NCBI RefSeq assembly: GCF_963583255.1
Contig: NC_084817.1
Span: 21,559,837-21,623,836 of the forward strand
Length of the DNA: 64,000 nucleotides
Reading direction: 5' to 3'
Source of the DNA: Pyrus communis
Taxonomy: Eukaryota > Streptophyta > Magnoliopsida > Rosales > Rosaceae
A program made the position numbers and the translations under genes. Of the stretch, positions 36,101 to 46,850 are shown piece by piece. Each line of letters begins with the position of its first letter. Position 1 is the first letter of the stretch. The notes under the pieces are model-generated. The model searched no databases and was not told the DNA's origin. It saw nothing but the letters and a program-made list of their open reading frames with translations.

Positions 36101-38669
36101 TCCAGTTCAAGTCGTTCCCAAGAAGTCCGGAGTAACTGTTATCAAGAATGATGAGAATGAGCTCGTGCCTACACGCATTCAGACTGGATGGCGAGTATGT
36201 ATCGATTACCGGAAGCTAAATGCCATGACTAGGAAAGATCACTTTCCTTTGCCATTCATCGACCAGATGCTCGAAAGGTTAGCCGGTCATGCTTTTTACT
36301 GTTTTCTTGATGGATACTCTGGATATAACCAAATTGTGATAGCCCCGGATGATCAAGAGAAGACCACATTCACATGTCCCTTTGGAACATTTGCTTATCG
36401 TCGCATGCCATTTGGCTTATGCAACGCACCGGCCACTTTCCAAAGGTGTATGGTAAGTATATTTTCCGATTTTGTTGAAAAGATCATTGAGGTTTTCATG
36501 GATGATTTCAGTGTATTTGGGAGTTCATTTGATAATTGCTTGGATAATCTGACCTTAATTTTGAAACGATGTGTTGAAACTAACCTTGTCTTGAATTGGG
36601 AGAAATGTCACTTTATGGTGAAACAAGGTATAGTTTTAGGACATATTGTTTCAGAAAAAGGAATTGAAGTAGATAAATCAAAAATAGACCTTGTACATCA
36701 CTTACCCTCTCCTACTTCGGTTAGAGAGGTACGTTCGTTTCTTGGCCATGCAGGGTTCTATAGGCGTTTTATCAAGGACTTCTCCAAGATGTCCAACCCT
36801 CTTTGCCGATTGCTTCAAAAAGATGTGCCATTCAAGTTTGATGAAGAGTGTAATTCGGCATTTAACCAACTCAAGGAGAAGCTAGTCTCGGCCCCCATTA
36901 TTGTACCTCCAGATTGGAGCCTTCCGTTCGAGCTCATGTGCGATGCATCCGACTATGCATTAGGAGCTGTTCTAGGACAAAGAAGAGACAAGCGGCCGCA
37001 TGTCATATACTATGCCTCTCGGACTCTCAATGATGCCCAATTGAACTACTCCACGACGGAAAAAGAACTTCTAGCTGTGGTTTTTGCTTTAGATAAATTC
37101 CGTTCATATTTAATTGGTACTAAAGTAATCGTTTATTCTAATCATGCAGCTTTGAGGTACTTGCTCACGAAAAAGGAAGCAAAGCCGAGGCTTATCCGTT
37201 GGATTCTTCTTCTTCAAGAATTTGATATTGAAATCCGGGATAAGAAAGGAAGCGAGAATGTAGTGGCTGACCATTTAAGCCGAATGATCCACGAGGAGCA
37301 TGAACATGCCGTACCTATCCCTGAAACTTTTCCCGATGAGCAGCTGCTTTCCATTGAGGTAAGTGAACCATGGTATGCAGATTTAGTGAATTACTTGGTG
37401 GCTAAACAAATTCCAAATGAACTAAACAAGCACCAACGTGATAAGCTTAAAAATGATGCACGTTTCTATGTTTGGGATGACCCTTATTTGTGGAAGTATT
37501 GCTCAGATCAAATTGTACGTAGATGTGTCCATGATTCTGAATTTCACTCAATTCTAAGCTTTTGTCACACATATGCATGTGGTGGTCATTTTGGCACACA
37601 ACGCACTGCCCTCAAGGTTTTAGAGTGTGGTTTTTATTGGCCGACTATATTTAGGGATGCTAGAACCTTTTGTATGTCTTGTGATCGTTGCCAACGAATG
37701 GGTAACATAGGTACCAAGGACCAAATGCCGCAAACCCCTGTCTTTAATGTTGAAATTTTTGATGTTTGGGGCATTGATTTCATGGGCCCTTTCCCTCCAT
37801 CTTATGGTTTCACTTATATCTTGCTAGCCGTTGATTATGTTTCTAAATGGGTGGAAGCAAAAGCCACCCGTACTAACGATTCTAAGGTGGTTGCAGATTT
37901 CGTGAAAACTAACATTTTTGCTAGGTTTGGAATGCCGAGAGTAATCATAAGTGATGGAGGGTCTCACTTTTGCAATCGGACCATTGAGGCGTTGCTAAGA
38001 AAGTACCATGTCAACCATAAGGTCTCCACACCTTACCATCCTCAAACAAATGGCCAAGCCGAGGTGTCTAACCGAGAAATCAAACAAATTTTGGAGAAGA
38101 CCGTTGGACCAACAAGGAGGGATTGGAGCTTACGTTTAGATGATGCACTGTGGGCATATCGTACGGCGTACAAAACACCCATTGGGATGTCACCTTTTCG
38201 GCTCGTCTATGGTAAGCCATGTCATTTGCCCGTAGAGTTAGAGCACAAGGCACATTGGGCCGTGAAGACTTTCAACATGGACATAGATGCAGCGGGAGTT
38301 CATAGGAAGCTCCAATTGAATGAACTTGAGGAGATTCGGAATGAAGCCTATGAGAATGCCCGGATGTACAAAGCCAAGACCAAAGCATTCCATGATAAAA
38401 TGATTCGAACCAAGACCTTCACAGTTGGGCAGAAAGTGTTACTTTTCAACTCTCGCCTACGTTTGTTTCCTGGTAAGTTGCGTTCTAAATGGATTGGCCC
38501 GTTTGTTGTTACTAACGTTTTACCTTATGGTGCAGTCCACATAAAAAGCTTAAGGAATGGCGTAGAATTCAAGGTGAACGGGCATCGGTTGAAGCCATAT
38601 TACGAGCATGGTGTGGGGCAAGTGGTGGAAGACATTCCTTTCCATTCCGTGGGCTCAAATGAAGATTAA
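33156..38669 (+). CDS. Gypsy gag-pol polyprotein (1837 residues, single ORF)
   Basis: Uninterrupted ORF. Gag lies at about residues 100-270. A CCHC zinc knuckle ([16 protein letters not shown]2-C-X4-H-X4-C) is at 326-339. The aspartic protease active site is at about 649-656 (MLDLGASI, with DLG in place of DSG). Reverse transcriptase spans about 1010-1200 with the catalytic FMDD at 1114-1117. RNase H follows from about 1255, first Asp at 1263 ([10 protein letters not shown]). The integrase HHCC zinc site is at about 1460-1515, and the catalytic triad D1541, D1600, E1636 has exactly 35 residues between the last two. The C-terminus carries a GPF/Y-like region (KWIGPFVV) but no chromodomain. Gag and pol are in one frame. 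All core motifs are present, so the element may be autonomous. The ATG at 33156 is 111 bp after the PBS. Confidence 0.95.
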   Translation: MTRRSRPIIENISDFDGDFERTLRRTRSQQEPPQPPPQPGLEKDEVGVEEKPTDQIFEEEQAMAADNRTIKELSASGLDNALPLCIQYPTAAEGKTEEFELKSSLLHHIPKFHGLSMEDPNKHLKEFEVVCSSMTPINVDGSILKMKAFPFSLMDKAKDWLYELASGTVTSWESMKRAFLEKFFPTSRVILLRKKISGIQQNHGETFPAYYERFKGLVASCPQHQMKEELFLQYFYEGLLPIERQMLDASAGGALVDKTPRDAKILIANRALNAQQYEGMGQREAPRQQSVNEVSAISEIQSQLANLTSLVSQVVIGPKAQEHQVCGVCSIQGHPSDKCPQLIENGGWESANAIGFQGQNQNNPYSNTYNAGWRDHPNFKWREPQQAAQQGGFRPNPPGFYSKPYAPQQPQQPSASSHSGTSLESDQAMQLLTSISQGLQNQNNRIANNEKEMTDMKKQIGQISEFLGQIREQGKLPSSTTVNPKGGFESAKAITLRGGKEVGTEPNNPKSAQKVDEETTQPEADHPNSAKSGNLSSNSCTSRPNLPNVPFPRRFMQEKKEESEKDILETFRKVQVNIPLLDAIKQVPKYAKFLKDLCNTKRRRENKEVVKVSENVSAVLQRKLPTKCKDPGSFTIPCVIGHNRFEHAMLDLGASINVMPYSIYASMNLGELKQDGVIIQLADRSNAYPKGVLEDVLVQVNHLIFPADFYVLDMEDSAHSTSLPILLGRPFMKTARTKIDVYKGTLTMEFDGEVIDFNISETMRYPVDDHSCFSIDVIDSLAQVYLEELNEDALETTITKAIERKNEGFGPMQGHGKEEEFFAMGSSEEIIEVVAALESLPQQYGKVPLSLSNSVSTKMLPSVVQAPSLELKPLPDHLKYVFLGKGETLPVIISSSLTAMEEEKLVRMLREHKTAIGWTLADIKGISPTTCMHRILLEEGAKPTREAQRRLNPPMMEVVKKEIIKLLDCGVIYPISDNRWVSPVQVVPKKSGVTVIKNDENELVPTRIQTGWRVCIDYRKLNAMTRKDHFPLPFIDQMLERLAGHAFYCFLDGYSGYNQIVIAPDDQEKTTFTCPFGTFAYRRMPFGLCNAPATFQRCMVSIFSDFVEKIIEVFMDDFSVFGSSFDNCLDNLTLILKRCVETNLVLNWEKCHFMVKQGIVLGHIVSEKGIEVDKSKIDLVHHLPSPTSVREVRSFLGHAGFYRRFIKDFSKMSNPLCRLLQKDVPFKFDEECNSAFNQLKEKLVSAPIIVPPDWSLPFELMCDASDYALGAVLGQRRDKRPHVIYYASRTLNDAQLNYSTTEKELLAVVFALDKFRSYLIGTKVIVYSNHAALRYLLTKKEAKPRLIRWILLLQEFDIEIRDKKGSENVVADHLSRMIHEEHEHAVPIPETFPDEQLLSIEVSEPWYADLVNYLVAKQIPNELNKHQRDKLKNDARFYVWDDPYLWKYCSDQIVRRCVHDSEFHSILSFCHTYACGGHFGTQRTALKVLECGFYWPTIFRDARTFCMSCDRCQRMGNIGTKDQMPQTPVFNVEIFDVWGIDFMGPFPPSYGFTYILLAVDYVSKWVEAKATRTNDSKVVADFVKTNIFARFGMPRVIISDGGSHFCNRTIEALLRKYHVNHKVSTPYHPQTNGQAEVSNREIKQILEKTVGPTRRDWSLRLDDALWAYRTAYKTPIGMSPFRLVYGKPCHLPVELEHKAHWAVKTFNMDIDAAGVHRKLQLNELEEIRNEAYENARMYKAKTKAFHDKMIRTKTFTVGQKVLLFNSRLRLFPGKLRSKWIGPFVVTNVLPYGAVHIKSLRNGVEFKVNGHRLKPYYEHGVGQVVEDIPFHSVGSNED

Positions 38670-38699
38670 AAGAGGGTACTCGTCCGGCTGAAAGACGTA

Positions 38700-39318
38700 A
38701 AAGAAAGCGCTTCGTGGGAGGCAACCCATGCATCCGAATAGAGAAGAACTTGGAAACACCTTTAAGAGACTTATTTTTATTCCTTTCTTTTTCTTTACTG
38801 CCTTTACTTTGCTTTCTTTCTCGTATTTGTTTATTTGCTTGCTCTGTTGTGACTTTCTGCTTAAAACATTGAGGACAAAGTTTGATTTAAGTGTGGGGGG
38901 GTAAACAATTTGTATTTGCATGAATTTCGTGGGATTTATTCACCTATCACTTAGAATGTTGTTTCTTGCTGTTTTAAGCGTTTTTAGAGTGTTTTAGTGT
39001 GTTTTATAGTGTCTTGGTATAAAACTCCGAAAATTTGATGAAAAAAAAAAAAAAATTCTTTTGAAAAACCCAAAAATATGTGTTTTTAGAGTCATTTGAG
39101 TCATTTTGGTGTTTGTTTGTCTCTTAGCGCTACTTGGGAGGCAACCCATGCATTCAACAAAGGAAGACTTAGAAAGCACTCCAAATCCAGATTCCTAAAA
39201 AACTCTTCTCTTTGTTGCTATTTCGTTTCTGCCTTGTTAGGTTGTTTAGTTGTTATTGTTTGTTTGTTTATTAATTGTGTGAGTCTATGATTGTAACATT
39301 GAGAAAATGTTTGATTTA
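38700..39318 (+). repeat. Tandem repeat in the gypsy 3' internal region (copy 1 and start of copy 2)
   Basis: Just after pol, GTGGGAGGCAACCCATGCAT (38714-38733) recurs as TTGGGAGGCAACCCATGCAT (39134-39153), a spacing of 420 bp. The rest of copy 1 includes AACATTGAGGACAAAGTTTG, AAGTGTGGGGGGG, GGGATTTATTCACCTATCAC and GTTTTGAAAAACCC-like motifs. Copy 2 stops near 39318 and resumes at about 41319-41665, where the remaining motifs appear. The GGG...CCC core can form a short hairpin. I recall this GGGAGGCAACCC block as a conserved post-pol sequence in Athila-related elements. Confidence 0.7.
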
Positions 39319-41318
39319 TTGATAGGCACTGCTAAACAAAGAAAGATGGTGCTTCACAAAGGGTGTTTGCTTGAGGCCCCACTACGTGGCTTTACTCTTG
39401 AAGCGGAAGGCGTAGGAACAGAAGGCATCGGAGCGGAAGGCATCGGAACAGAAGGCATAGGAGCAGAAGGCATCGGAGCGGGAGGCATCAAAGATAGAGC
39501 ATTCCAGGCCTCAATACTTGGCCAAGCGCTGGATGAGCCAGGAAAAAGGTGCCTCTGGAGGAAAGACGAGAACCTTTGACGGTCACTGTGAATCCGACCT
39601 TCAGACTCTTGCAGCTCATCAAGCTTCCTCTTCATGCCCGTCGAATAGTTGTTTGCAAGCACGTGCAAACTTCTATTCTCATACTTCAGCTGCTGGATCT
39701 CCTGCTTGAGACTTTCCACCTCTGCCATCAATGATTCCACCTGACGGGAGCGGGCAAGCAGGCGTTGGCCCATATTGGACACAGAACTCGCACACTGAAC
39801 ACTAAGTGCGAGGGACTCTTGAACGGCCAACTCATCGGACCGTCCTGACAGCAGCCTACTATCTTTTGGTGTGAGGAGGTTCCTAGCTACTATTGTAGCT
39901 GTTGTGGCGTCCTGCATCACAGAGTCTTCACCTGAAAGAGGACCGTTAGAAGAAAAGAAAGAAGGGCGCCATACGTTACCTTGACGCGGCGCGCCCGTAT
40001 CACTGCTAAGGCTCAATTCCAAGCTAAGGTTCGATGAGTTTGCCATTTTTTCAAAAGTGTTCAAAGAGAAGGGATGGAGTTAAATTTCAAAGGGCCGGAG
40101 TCGATTTTCAAGATTGGGAAGTCTTCAGAGTGTGTTTGTTGTGGTGATCGATAGCTCAATAAAAAAGCCAAGGCGACGCGTCCACCAATTCAAAAAGCCG
40201 GAATTTCCGGCGTAATTTAGGCGACGCTTTCTCTGCTTTTCAGAAGGCGCGTTCAACTTTGTCAAAAGATTTCTTCTTTTCAGACAACACGTGGAGACCA
40301 TCATCACAACTACACATCTTTAGCCGACAAGCGCAAAGTTCGGCGACGCTTTCTCTGCTTTTCAGAAGACGCGTGCAGCTTTGTCAAAAGGAGCCGCATC
40401 TGCACTACCACGTGTCGCTCAGAAATCGAAGGGGCGCCTGCTCAGAAATCGAAGAGGCGTATTCAGAAATCGAAGAGGCGCCACTATTTCAAAAAGCCAG
40501 AGTTGCGGGATCAAAACGTTTGTCGACAAAGGTAAAAAGTACCACCACTTGCTATTATCTCTATATATGTCGACCTTCGTCTTTTATGGTAGGGCAAACC
40601 TGAAGAAAATGCCCAACTCTCCCTCACCTCTGAGGGTGCACTCCCAGCCAAGCCTTTCGAAATACTCAATTCTTTCTTCTTCCCCAAAGATGATACCAGA
40701 TGCCTGGAGTACATATGACCCAGGAGGAAACAGCACAACAAATACATGTGCTGATTCATTCACCGCTTCTTCAAAAGCAAAGGTATCTCATATCATCAAG
40801 GTCAAAAGCAAATGTATCTCATATCATGCTCTTTCCCTGTCTTTTTCTTTGTCCTTGTTCTTACTCGCATGGCAAAGTAAAACAAGCAATCAGCTAGCAC
40901 TTGGAGTCAGTCTTCCGTTCTGGAGCCAACTGCCTGGAATCTATTCCTGATTGCTTACCTAGCGTTGCTCTCGAGTAGTCATCTTCAACGGTTGATACAC
41001 TTCCGGAGAAGGGACCACTTCTGCAAAGGGGAGCGAGTAAGGCAAGTGAAAATGATACATTGAAGCATGTGGAGACAAACATAGGCTGAGTTATCCTCCA
41101 ACCCTTTTCAATACGAATTGGAAAGATTGAACAAAGAAACAGACCAAAAGGGTATGCTCAGACTTTCGGGGAAGACCAAAAGAATCCTCCAGCCCAGTAG
41201 CACAAAGGAAAATCAACGATGGGCAGAAACCAGTTCAAGAGTAAGCCTGTGGAATCACAAAGATCAAAGCCTCAATGCAATTACCAAGGAGAAGATGGAA
41301 TTTACACTCTATAACCAG
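39319..41318 (-). other. ~2 kb module inserted in the gypsy 3' internal region
   Basis: This segment interrupts the second copy of the 420-bp repeat: sequence like CCAGATT..AACTCTTCTCTTTGTT occurs both before (39188) and after it (41319). It is richer in GC than its surroundings. It carries the antisense coiled-coil ORF (39354-40064). Upstream of that ORF (higher coordinates) lie repeated blocks: GCGACGCTTTCTCTGCTTTT twice (about 40223 and 40342) and CAGAAATCGAAG three times (about 40421-40480), plus a TATATA on the minus strand near 40561-40567. The layout resembles a captured gene with its own promoter in the orientation opposite to the retrotransposon. No source gene is recognised. Confidence 0.6.
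39354..40064 (-). CDS. Antisense ORF in gypsy element: coiled-coil protein of unknown function
   Basis: 236 codons on the strand opposite to gag-pol. Residues 8-50 are Ser/Leu-rich. Residues about 98-172 form a likely coiled coil (QVESLMAEVESLKQEIQQLK and following). Residues 193-222 are a PMPSA/PMPSV pentapeptide tandem encoded by a 15/30-bp repeat, and the tail is basic. There is no known enzymatic or capsid domain. An alternative ATG lies at residue 7 (MANSS). Extra ORFs, including antisense ones, between pol and the 3' LTR are documented for some plant Ty3/gypsy elements (for example Grande in the Tat lineage), so a maintained accessory gene is possible. It could also be a passenger. The open frame is intact despite its low-complexity end. 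Confidence 0.55.
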   Translation of the reverse strand: MNTFEKMANSSNLSLELSLSSDTGAPRQGNVWRPSFFSSNGPLSGEDSVMQDATTATIVARNLLTPKDSRLLSGRSDELAVQESLALSVQCASSVSNMGQRLLARSRQVESLMAEVESLKQEIQQLKYENRSLHVLANNYSTGMKRKLDELQESEGRIHSDRQRFSSFLQRHLFPGSSSAWPSIEAWNALSLMPPAPMPSAPMPSVPMPSAPMPSVPTPSASRVKPRSGASSKHPL

Positions 41319-42318
41319 ATTTGCGTCTCTAAACTCTTCTCTTTGTTAATTACATTATGCCATGTTTAGTATGTTTAAGTGCTTTTTGTGTATTTACTTA
41401 TGCTTTGTGTGAATCTATGCTTAAAACATTGAGGACAATGTTTGATTTAAGTGTGGGGGGGTAACTAAGTATATTTGATGCAAATTCATGGGATTTATTC
41501 ACCTATCACTTCACATGTTGTTTCTCACTGTTTTAAAACTGTTTTAGTGTGTTTTGTCTTAAAAATTCGAAAATCCCATAAAAATTTGAAAAATTGTTTT
41601 GAAAAACCCAAAAAGAGTTGTTTTAAAGTTGTTTTTGTGTGTGTGTTTGTGTCTTAGGGTACCTTCCAACACAATGATAAGGATTTGGTTTATAATTGCA
41701 TGACGGTTAAAAAGAGTTATTAACATAGAGAAAAGTTTGATTTACTCTTGGTATATGCTTGGTTATGGTTATAATGTATGACTTCACATGCAATCATAAA
41801 AGAAAATTTAGTTTTTGTAACATGCCTGAAGGAAGGAACTCAAACAAATGCTACAACCCTGAGAGACTTGAGCCTATAACGTTCTTTGGAGAGTATAATC
41901 TGTGATTTCTTGTTTTCTAAAATCGTTGCATGATCTCATTATTCTTTGCTTGGTTACTACTTAGAAGGCGTTTCATCATATAGTTCCAAATGCTAGAACT
42001 CATGCCCATTTCATTCAAAGCATGTTATTGATTTGCATAACATATATCAAGATGAAGTTGTGTAGTTGCCACCATAGCCAAATAGCCTCACTTCCCATAT
42101 TTCGTATATGTTGTAAGTTGTACCCCCGTTGAGCCGTGTTAGCCCATGTTCTTTGTTAACCCACTTTTTCCTCACCTAGCCTAGTTTAGGACAATCCCCA
42201 CCCTCGTTCTTAAAAGATAGTGAGCATGACTTAATTGAATTCCTTTTGAGTTACATTATGAAAGAAAATAAGTGTGGGGGAGAGAATGTTTAAGTGTTTA
42301 TGTTTTGAGATTCAAAAG

Positions 42319-42351
<33 letters not shown>

Positions 42352-43086
42352 GAATAAGTGATTGAAGAAAGGTTCCAAAACACCAATTCTGGGCGTAAAT
42401 TGTCTAAATTCTCCCTTTTTGTTCAAAAGTTGAGTTTTCATTCAAAAGTGAATTCTAAGTTGATTCAAATGCTTTGCTCACTATTTCTTTAAGAACCTTT
42501 GTTTTCCATATCCCTTTTTTGTTATCCACATACCCCAAGCCCCGTTACAACCCTTGACTTCTATCTTGAGTGTTATGTATTTCAATTTGTGGAGTTTGAA
42601 CTTGGTATGAGCTTATGGTGTCACTGGTTCTCGCGTCTAAGTAGTAGCATTCCATTCATGAGATCATATCTAAACATGCTTATTAACTCCAGAAATTGCG
42701 TTCTTTGTGATACTTATATGTGAGTGTTCGTTTTCATGTTACATCAATCTTCTCACATATGACTAGATTAGGGTGTGTAGTTAGAAATTCTGAGTGAAAA
42801 TCGAGTGCATATCTTGAAAGGAATTGAGCAAATTCTCTAAGGCATGTTACTACATTCAAAACATGGTTTTAAATGCTTAATTGTGAACTAGTATATGGTG
42901 ACTATGATTAAGAATGTACTCAAGTGTGAAGATGACTAAAATCTGTGAGAATGATGATTTTTAACATGTCATGTGCATTGGAAATCCCTAAGACGGTTGT
43001 TGGAAGGTTTAGGTTGTGTTTTACGTATTTAGTGTCGTTTTGTTTATTTGTTTTTATTCTGTTTTGCTCGAGGACTAGCAAAAGCT
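41319..43086 (+). other. Gypsy 3' untranslated internal region
   Basis: This continues the second 420-bp repeat to about 41665, followed by unique non-coding sequence. Purine tracts like the final PPT occur at 41449 (AAGTGTGGGGGGG) and 42269 (TAAGTGTGGGGGAGAG). A poly-A run lies at 42318-42344. No env-like ORF was found; open frames here are short and without motifs. Confidence 0.6.
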
Positions 43087-43101
43087 AAGTGTGGGGGTAT
43101 T
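43087..43101 (+). promoter_or_regulatory. Polypurine tract of the gypsy element
   Basis: AAGTGTGGGGGTATT ends immediately before the TG of the 3' LTR at 43102. It would prime plus-strand DNA synthesis. Three similar tracts occur earlier in the internal region (38889, 41449 and 42269). Confidence 0.7.
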
Positions 43102-45397
43102 TGATAGGAGCATATTCATGCGACTTAAATGGCTTGTTCTCGTGCATTTACGTTATGTTTCTCTCGTTATTTTAGTCCTTTATGCTTCTTTTGTGTGTTT
43201 TCAGGTTCTAAGGGCCTAGGGAGCAAGAAAGTGCATTTTGAGGCCATTTGGAGCATTTTTGGGCATGGATTGGATAGCTTATCCATGGAGCCAAGAGGAT
43301 GGACGAATTTGAAGGCCTTGTATGCACTTGAAGACACAAAACAATGGCCTAGCCCAATCAAACACATTATGCCATACAAACCAACCTATTTTAGGCCCAT
43401 TCTATGTACTTAAACCCTAGCCCTTTAAACTAGTTCATTTATCACTTATCAAACCATTCACTTATCACTCACCACATATCATTCACTTATCACTTAACAT
43501 ATCATTCATTTATTTCACTTCCATACTCCTCTTAATTCCACATGCATTCTCACACATGCACATCATTCACTCACATTTCCACCATTCATTCTTTATTCCA
43601 CAAACAAGTCACATGCATTCACACATCAACAAAACAACTTCAATGCCGTGGGTTCCCATTTCCTTTCCAAACATCTCACATGCATTTCCACCTTCCTACT
43701 TCATCATTTCACCACATTCTCCCTCTTTAACTCACATGCATTCATCATAATTCACAACACAAAACAGCCAACACATGCACAAAAACCTTCAATGCCGTGA
43801 GTTCCCTTTGAAATTCCAGCATCTTCACATGTTTTTCTAGCTTTCCCTTTCATTTCCATCACTCATTCTTCATCATTTCAGCCACCTACATGCATTAATT
43901 ATTAATATCTTCATCATTGCATCCAGAAAATGAGCAAGAAAGCTTCCCAAACACATGCATACACACACTATTTTCAGCACACACATGCAATTCCAACATC
44001 AATGCCGTGCACTCCATTTGCTTTCCAGATTTTCACATGTGTTTTCTCATCATTCCTCCACACAAACACATTAAACAAACAGCCATTTACACCTCCACTC
44101 CTCCTATAAATACCCTTGCATTCATTCATTTAGGAATCATCTCATTTTCATACACAACACACCACAAAACACTTCCATCTTCTCCCTAGCCGTGAGTCTC
44201 TCCATTTTCTGCACCATTCCCTTCCCTTTCTCCTCCATTTCTTCCATTTCCATAATCCCCCAATCCATTCAACACACCAACAACATCCCTTAGTCCTTAT
44301 GCTACAACGAAGACGAAGAGAAGAGGGCCTAAACGTTCATACAATTCACGTTTGAGTTGTTGGAATGTTTACGCGTTTCTTTGATTTCAATGTTTAAATT
44401 CAATTCTCTCTGTTTTGTAATATGAGGAATGGAAGAGAAGAGTGCCTAAACGTTCATACAATTCAAGTTTGAGTTGTTGGAATGTTTAGGTGTTTCTTTG
44501 ATTTCAAAGTTATGAGGAACTAAACCCTTTTTGGCTAGGGGTGATTTCAATACCATGTTTATTTATGTGATATGAATTGATGAATTCCGGTTATGAACTC
44601 TTGATTCGTGAATGCAATTGGCTTAACTATTTGATGATTAACTTATTTGTGTTTGTTGATTGAGGGTCGACACTTAATTAGCATGCATGAATATGTGGCT
44701 AAAGTTTAAGAAGGTTTCACATAATCGTTACTAACTTATACTTGAAAGTAGTGAAGGTCGCTTGTCACGATCGCGTTAAGTTTAATTCTTAGCATGAGTA
44801 ACATGATGTCATAGTTGCAAATGCTTTGTCAATGCTTATGGTTTTCATTATTCTTAATGATCTTCGATTGTATCTCTATTATGATGACATGTAGGGAACT
44901 TTTGAGAATGTTTTGGGTTGTCGAATGATGCCATCCAATCTAATAATATAAGGAAAATCTGAGGGTTAACTAGTGATGTCACGGTTAATTTGGGGCATTG
45001 TCGTTCATAATTCAATGAAGGAATAACTGGAAATTGATTCATATGCATAAATATCATGTGTAGAGAAAAAACCCTTAGCTAGCTTCCCATCCATTCATTT
45101 CCGTCAAATCCATATTTACAATTTGTTTTGTTTCCAAGTATTCATTTTAGTTTAAATTCGTCCAAATCCAATTCCCCCCTATTTCGTTGAAGTCTTAGTC
45201 TTAATCTTTCTTATTTTTAGTTTTGCCTTCTTCGAGCATTAAATAGTGTTTTATATTGTGTTTTTATGTTTTTAAGTCAATTTAGAAGGTTTTAGCAAGC
45301 CCTCCTAATCCCCGGTCTAGAACGATCCCTCACTTATCCATTCTACTACAATTGTCAAACGAGGGTTTAATTTGAGTGTCAAGTAAATCACGCATCA
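43102..45397 (+). repeat. 3' LTR of the gypsy element
   Basis: 2296 bp, TG...CA, nearly identical to the 5' LTR. The 25-bp length difference is an extra short repeat unit near 43468-43495. The TATAAATA is at 44105-44112. It ends at GCATCA, followed by the GCAAC target duplication. Confidence 0.95.
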
Positions 45398-45679
45398 GCA
45401 ACCATTAGGCTTCCAAATGATATAAGCTTATTCTCTACTTTCTTATCTTCATTTTGATATATTATGGGTCGAATTTGGTTAAGAAACGATTGAGTTACGA
45501 AACTTTGAAAATTGCCCAAACTTCCGGCCAAGAGCTCCGAAACACTTAACGGAGTTTTTAATGGAATGATCAAAACGATGGATGGTGGACAATCTCAGGG
45601 ACCATTTCTAGTGATTTGAAATCTCAGGGACCAAAGTAAGGAATTATGCAAATCTCAGATACCATTTTGGCTAAAAAAC

Positions 45680-46250
45680 CCATATAAAACTACTTTTCCA
45701 CAGTGACTTAAAACAAATTGTAAATGTTTGTCTTCTTTGGAATGTAGATTATGTTATGAAATTTCAGGCTACTTAATAACATTTTTTTTGTTTTGTTTTT
45801 ATTTGGCAGGCATTTGATCTTGTTCAAGGAGCACACATAAGGCTTTGTATTCCTTAATCTCCTGATACGGTGACACATAGTGAGTTTATGATTGAGAACT
45901 TGATGCAATTGTTGTTCAGATTCTAACCCATTTATATAAAAATTGCGTACTTTTGTTCTGCCCCACTACCTATGTTAAAATTTAACAAACTAAATTGAGG
46001 AGCAATCTCAAATGCGCTAGTCAGTGAAGATGAGAAATCATGAGGAGGTGCCGCATAGTTTATGTTTATTGTTTTTGCATAATCACATATCTGAATAGTC
46101 ATAGTTTGCAGGTAAAATGGAGTCCGGCTGTGGTTGTGGACAGGTCGTTACCTGAGCCTCCAACGGCTGTTTTTCTGCATGGAATTCTAGGTAGCAAGAA
46201 GAACTGGGGTACGTTTGTTCTTTTCTCCTTCTAATGTCATTTCACTTCCA
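45680..46250 (+). pseudogene. Hydrolase copy 2, right part (exons 3 and 4)
   Basis: Resumes intron 2 of the hydrolase after the foldback element. Exon 3 begins at 45810 with the same AG acceptor and GCATTTGATCTTGTTCAAGG, but its donor is destroyed (GCACACATAAGG instead of GCACTTGTAAG). Exon 4 (46112-46208, 97 bp) is intact and encodes VKWSPAVVVDRSLPEPPTA, then the oxyanion FLHGI. After the exon 4 donor the homology stops near 46250 and joins unit B, so exons 5-13 are missing. Copy 2 is a truncated pseudogene. Confidence 0.85.
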
Positions 46251-46554
46251 GTGATTATTTCAGCAATTGAGATTTGAAAATTAATCATATATCGATAATA
46301 CACTAAAAAGTCATTTCACCAGAATTTCCAGCGAGTAAATCTTCGTTATTAAATTGTTAAATAAAAATTTAACAATCGAAAATTTCGATGCATAAGATTT
46401 TCTCGAAACATATTAGAAAATATGTTGATTAGGCTAACCCATTAACTCTTTGAAAATTAATCATATATTGACAACATATCAAAAAGTCATTTCATCATAA
46501 TTTCCAACGAAATTTCGGTCATAAAATTTTCTCCGAACATACTAAAAAATATGT

Positions 46555-46850
46555 TGATTAGGCCAACTCATTAACTCTTTGAATCCCCAAAAGCCACACG
46601 GAAGTCTTCCATGGAATTTTGAGTCAAAAATCTACTCTTTGTATTAAATGCCAAGTATTTCATTTTTATGTTGATTAGGCCAACTCATTAACTCTTTGAA
46701 TCCCCAAAAGCCACACGGAAGTCTTCCATGGAATTTTGAGTCAAAAATCTACTCTTTGTATTAAATGCCAAGTATTTCAATGAATGCAGAATTCAAATTC
46801 ACAAAAATCTACTCTTTGTATTAAATGCCAAGTATTTCAATGAATGCAGG
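46555..46850. repeat. Local tandem duplication in unit B
   Basis: The block containing TTGATTAGGCCAACTCATTA, AAGCCACACGGAAGTCTTCC and CTACTCTTTGTATTAAATGC occurs twice at about 112-bp spacing, and the last part a third time before 46850. Unit C has a smaller related duplication near 55770-55870. Unit A has one copy (about 19690-19830). Confidence 0.75.

Larger units (their letters stand above)
30752..45397 (+). mobile_element. Complete Ty3/gypsy retrotransposon, Athila-like lineage, 14.6 kb
   Basis: Both LTRs begin TGATAGGAGCATATTCATG and end AAATCACGCATCA. They are flanked by an exact 5-bp TSD GCAAC (30747-30751 and 45398-45402). In order: 5' LTR (30752-33022), tRNA-Asp PBS, one gag-pol ORF, a long 3' internal region with an antisense ORF, a polypurine tract and the 3' LTR (43102-45397). 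By eye the LTRs differ by about six substitutions and one 25-bp indel, so the insertion is recent. No chromodomain or env-like ORF was recognised. RT sequence style and the tRNA-Asp primer site point to Athila and relatives. Confidence 0.95.
30032..45679. mobile_element. Foldback element (~1 kb) split by the gypsy retrotransposon
   Basis: The termini are inverted repeats: GTTTTTTACCCAATATGGTC at the left and its imperfect complement ending GCCTAAAAAAC-type sequence at 45679. The whole element is nearly palindromic. The left arm (30032 to about 30515) pairs with a right arm made of about 30530-30751 plus 45403-45679, leaving a loop of tens of bases. For example GGAAAACTCGCCG and TTTAAACGTTCATAACTTCT near 30350-30395 return inverted near 30655-30700. 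Removing the gypsy element and its TSD leaves about 997 bp. It sits in intron 2 of hydrolase copy 2 (intact intron: 14050-14189). Flanks ATCTAAAA and ATATAAAA are a possible imperfect TSD. No transposase is encoded. Confidence 0.75.

Noticed and set aside
40381..40950. 189-codon plus-strand open frame in the gypsy 3' module
   Set aside because: It runs through the repeated CAGAAATCGAAG blocks and the presumed upstream region of the antisense ORF. Composition is low-complexity and no domain is visible.
41319..43086. Search for an env-like ORF typical of some Athila elements
   Set aside because: No long sense-strand ORF with signal peptide or transmembrane segment is present between pol and the 3' LTR.
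43129..43413. 94-codon open frame identical at 30779-31063
   Set aside because: It is part of both LTRs of the gypsy element, and its duplication reflects LTR identity rather than conservation of a gene.
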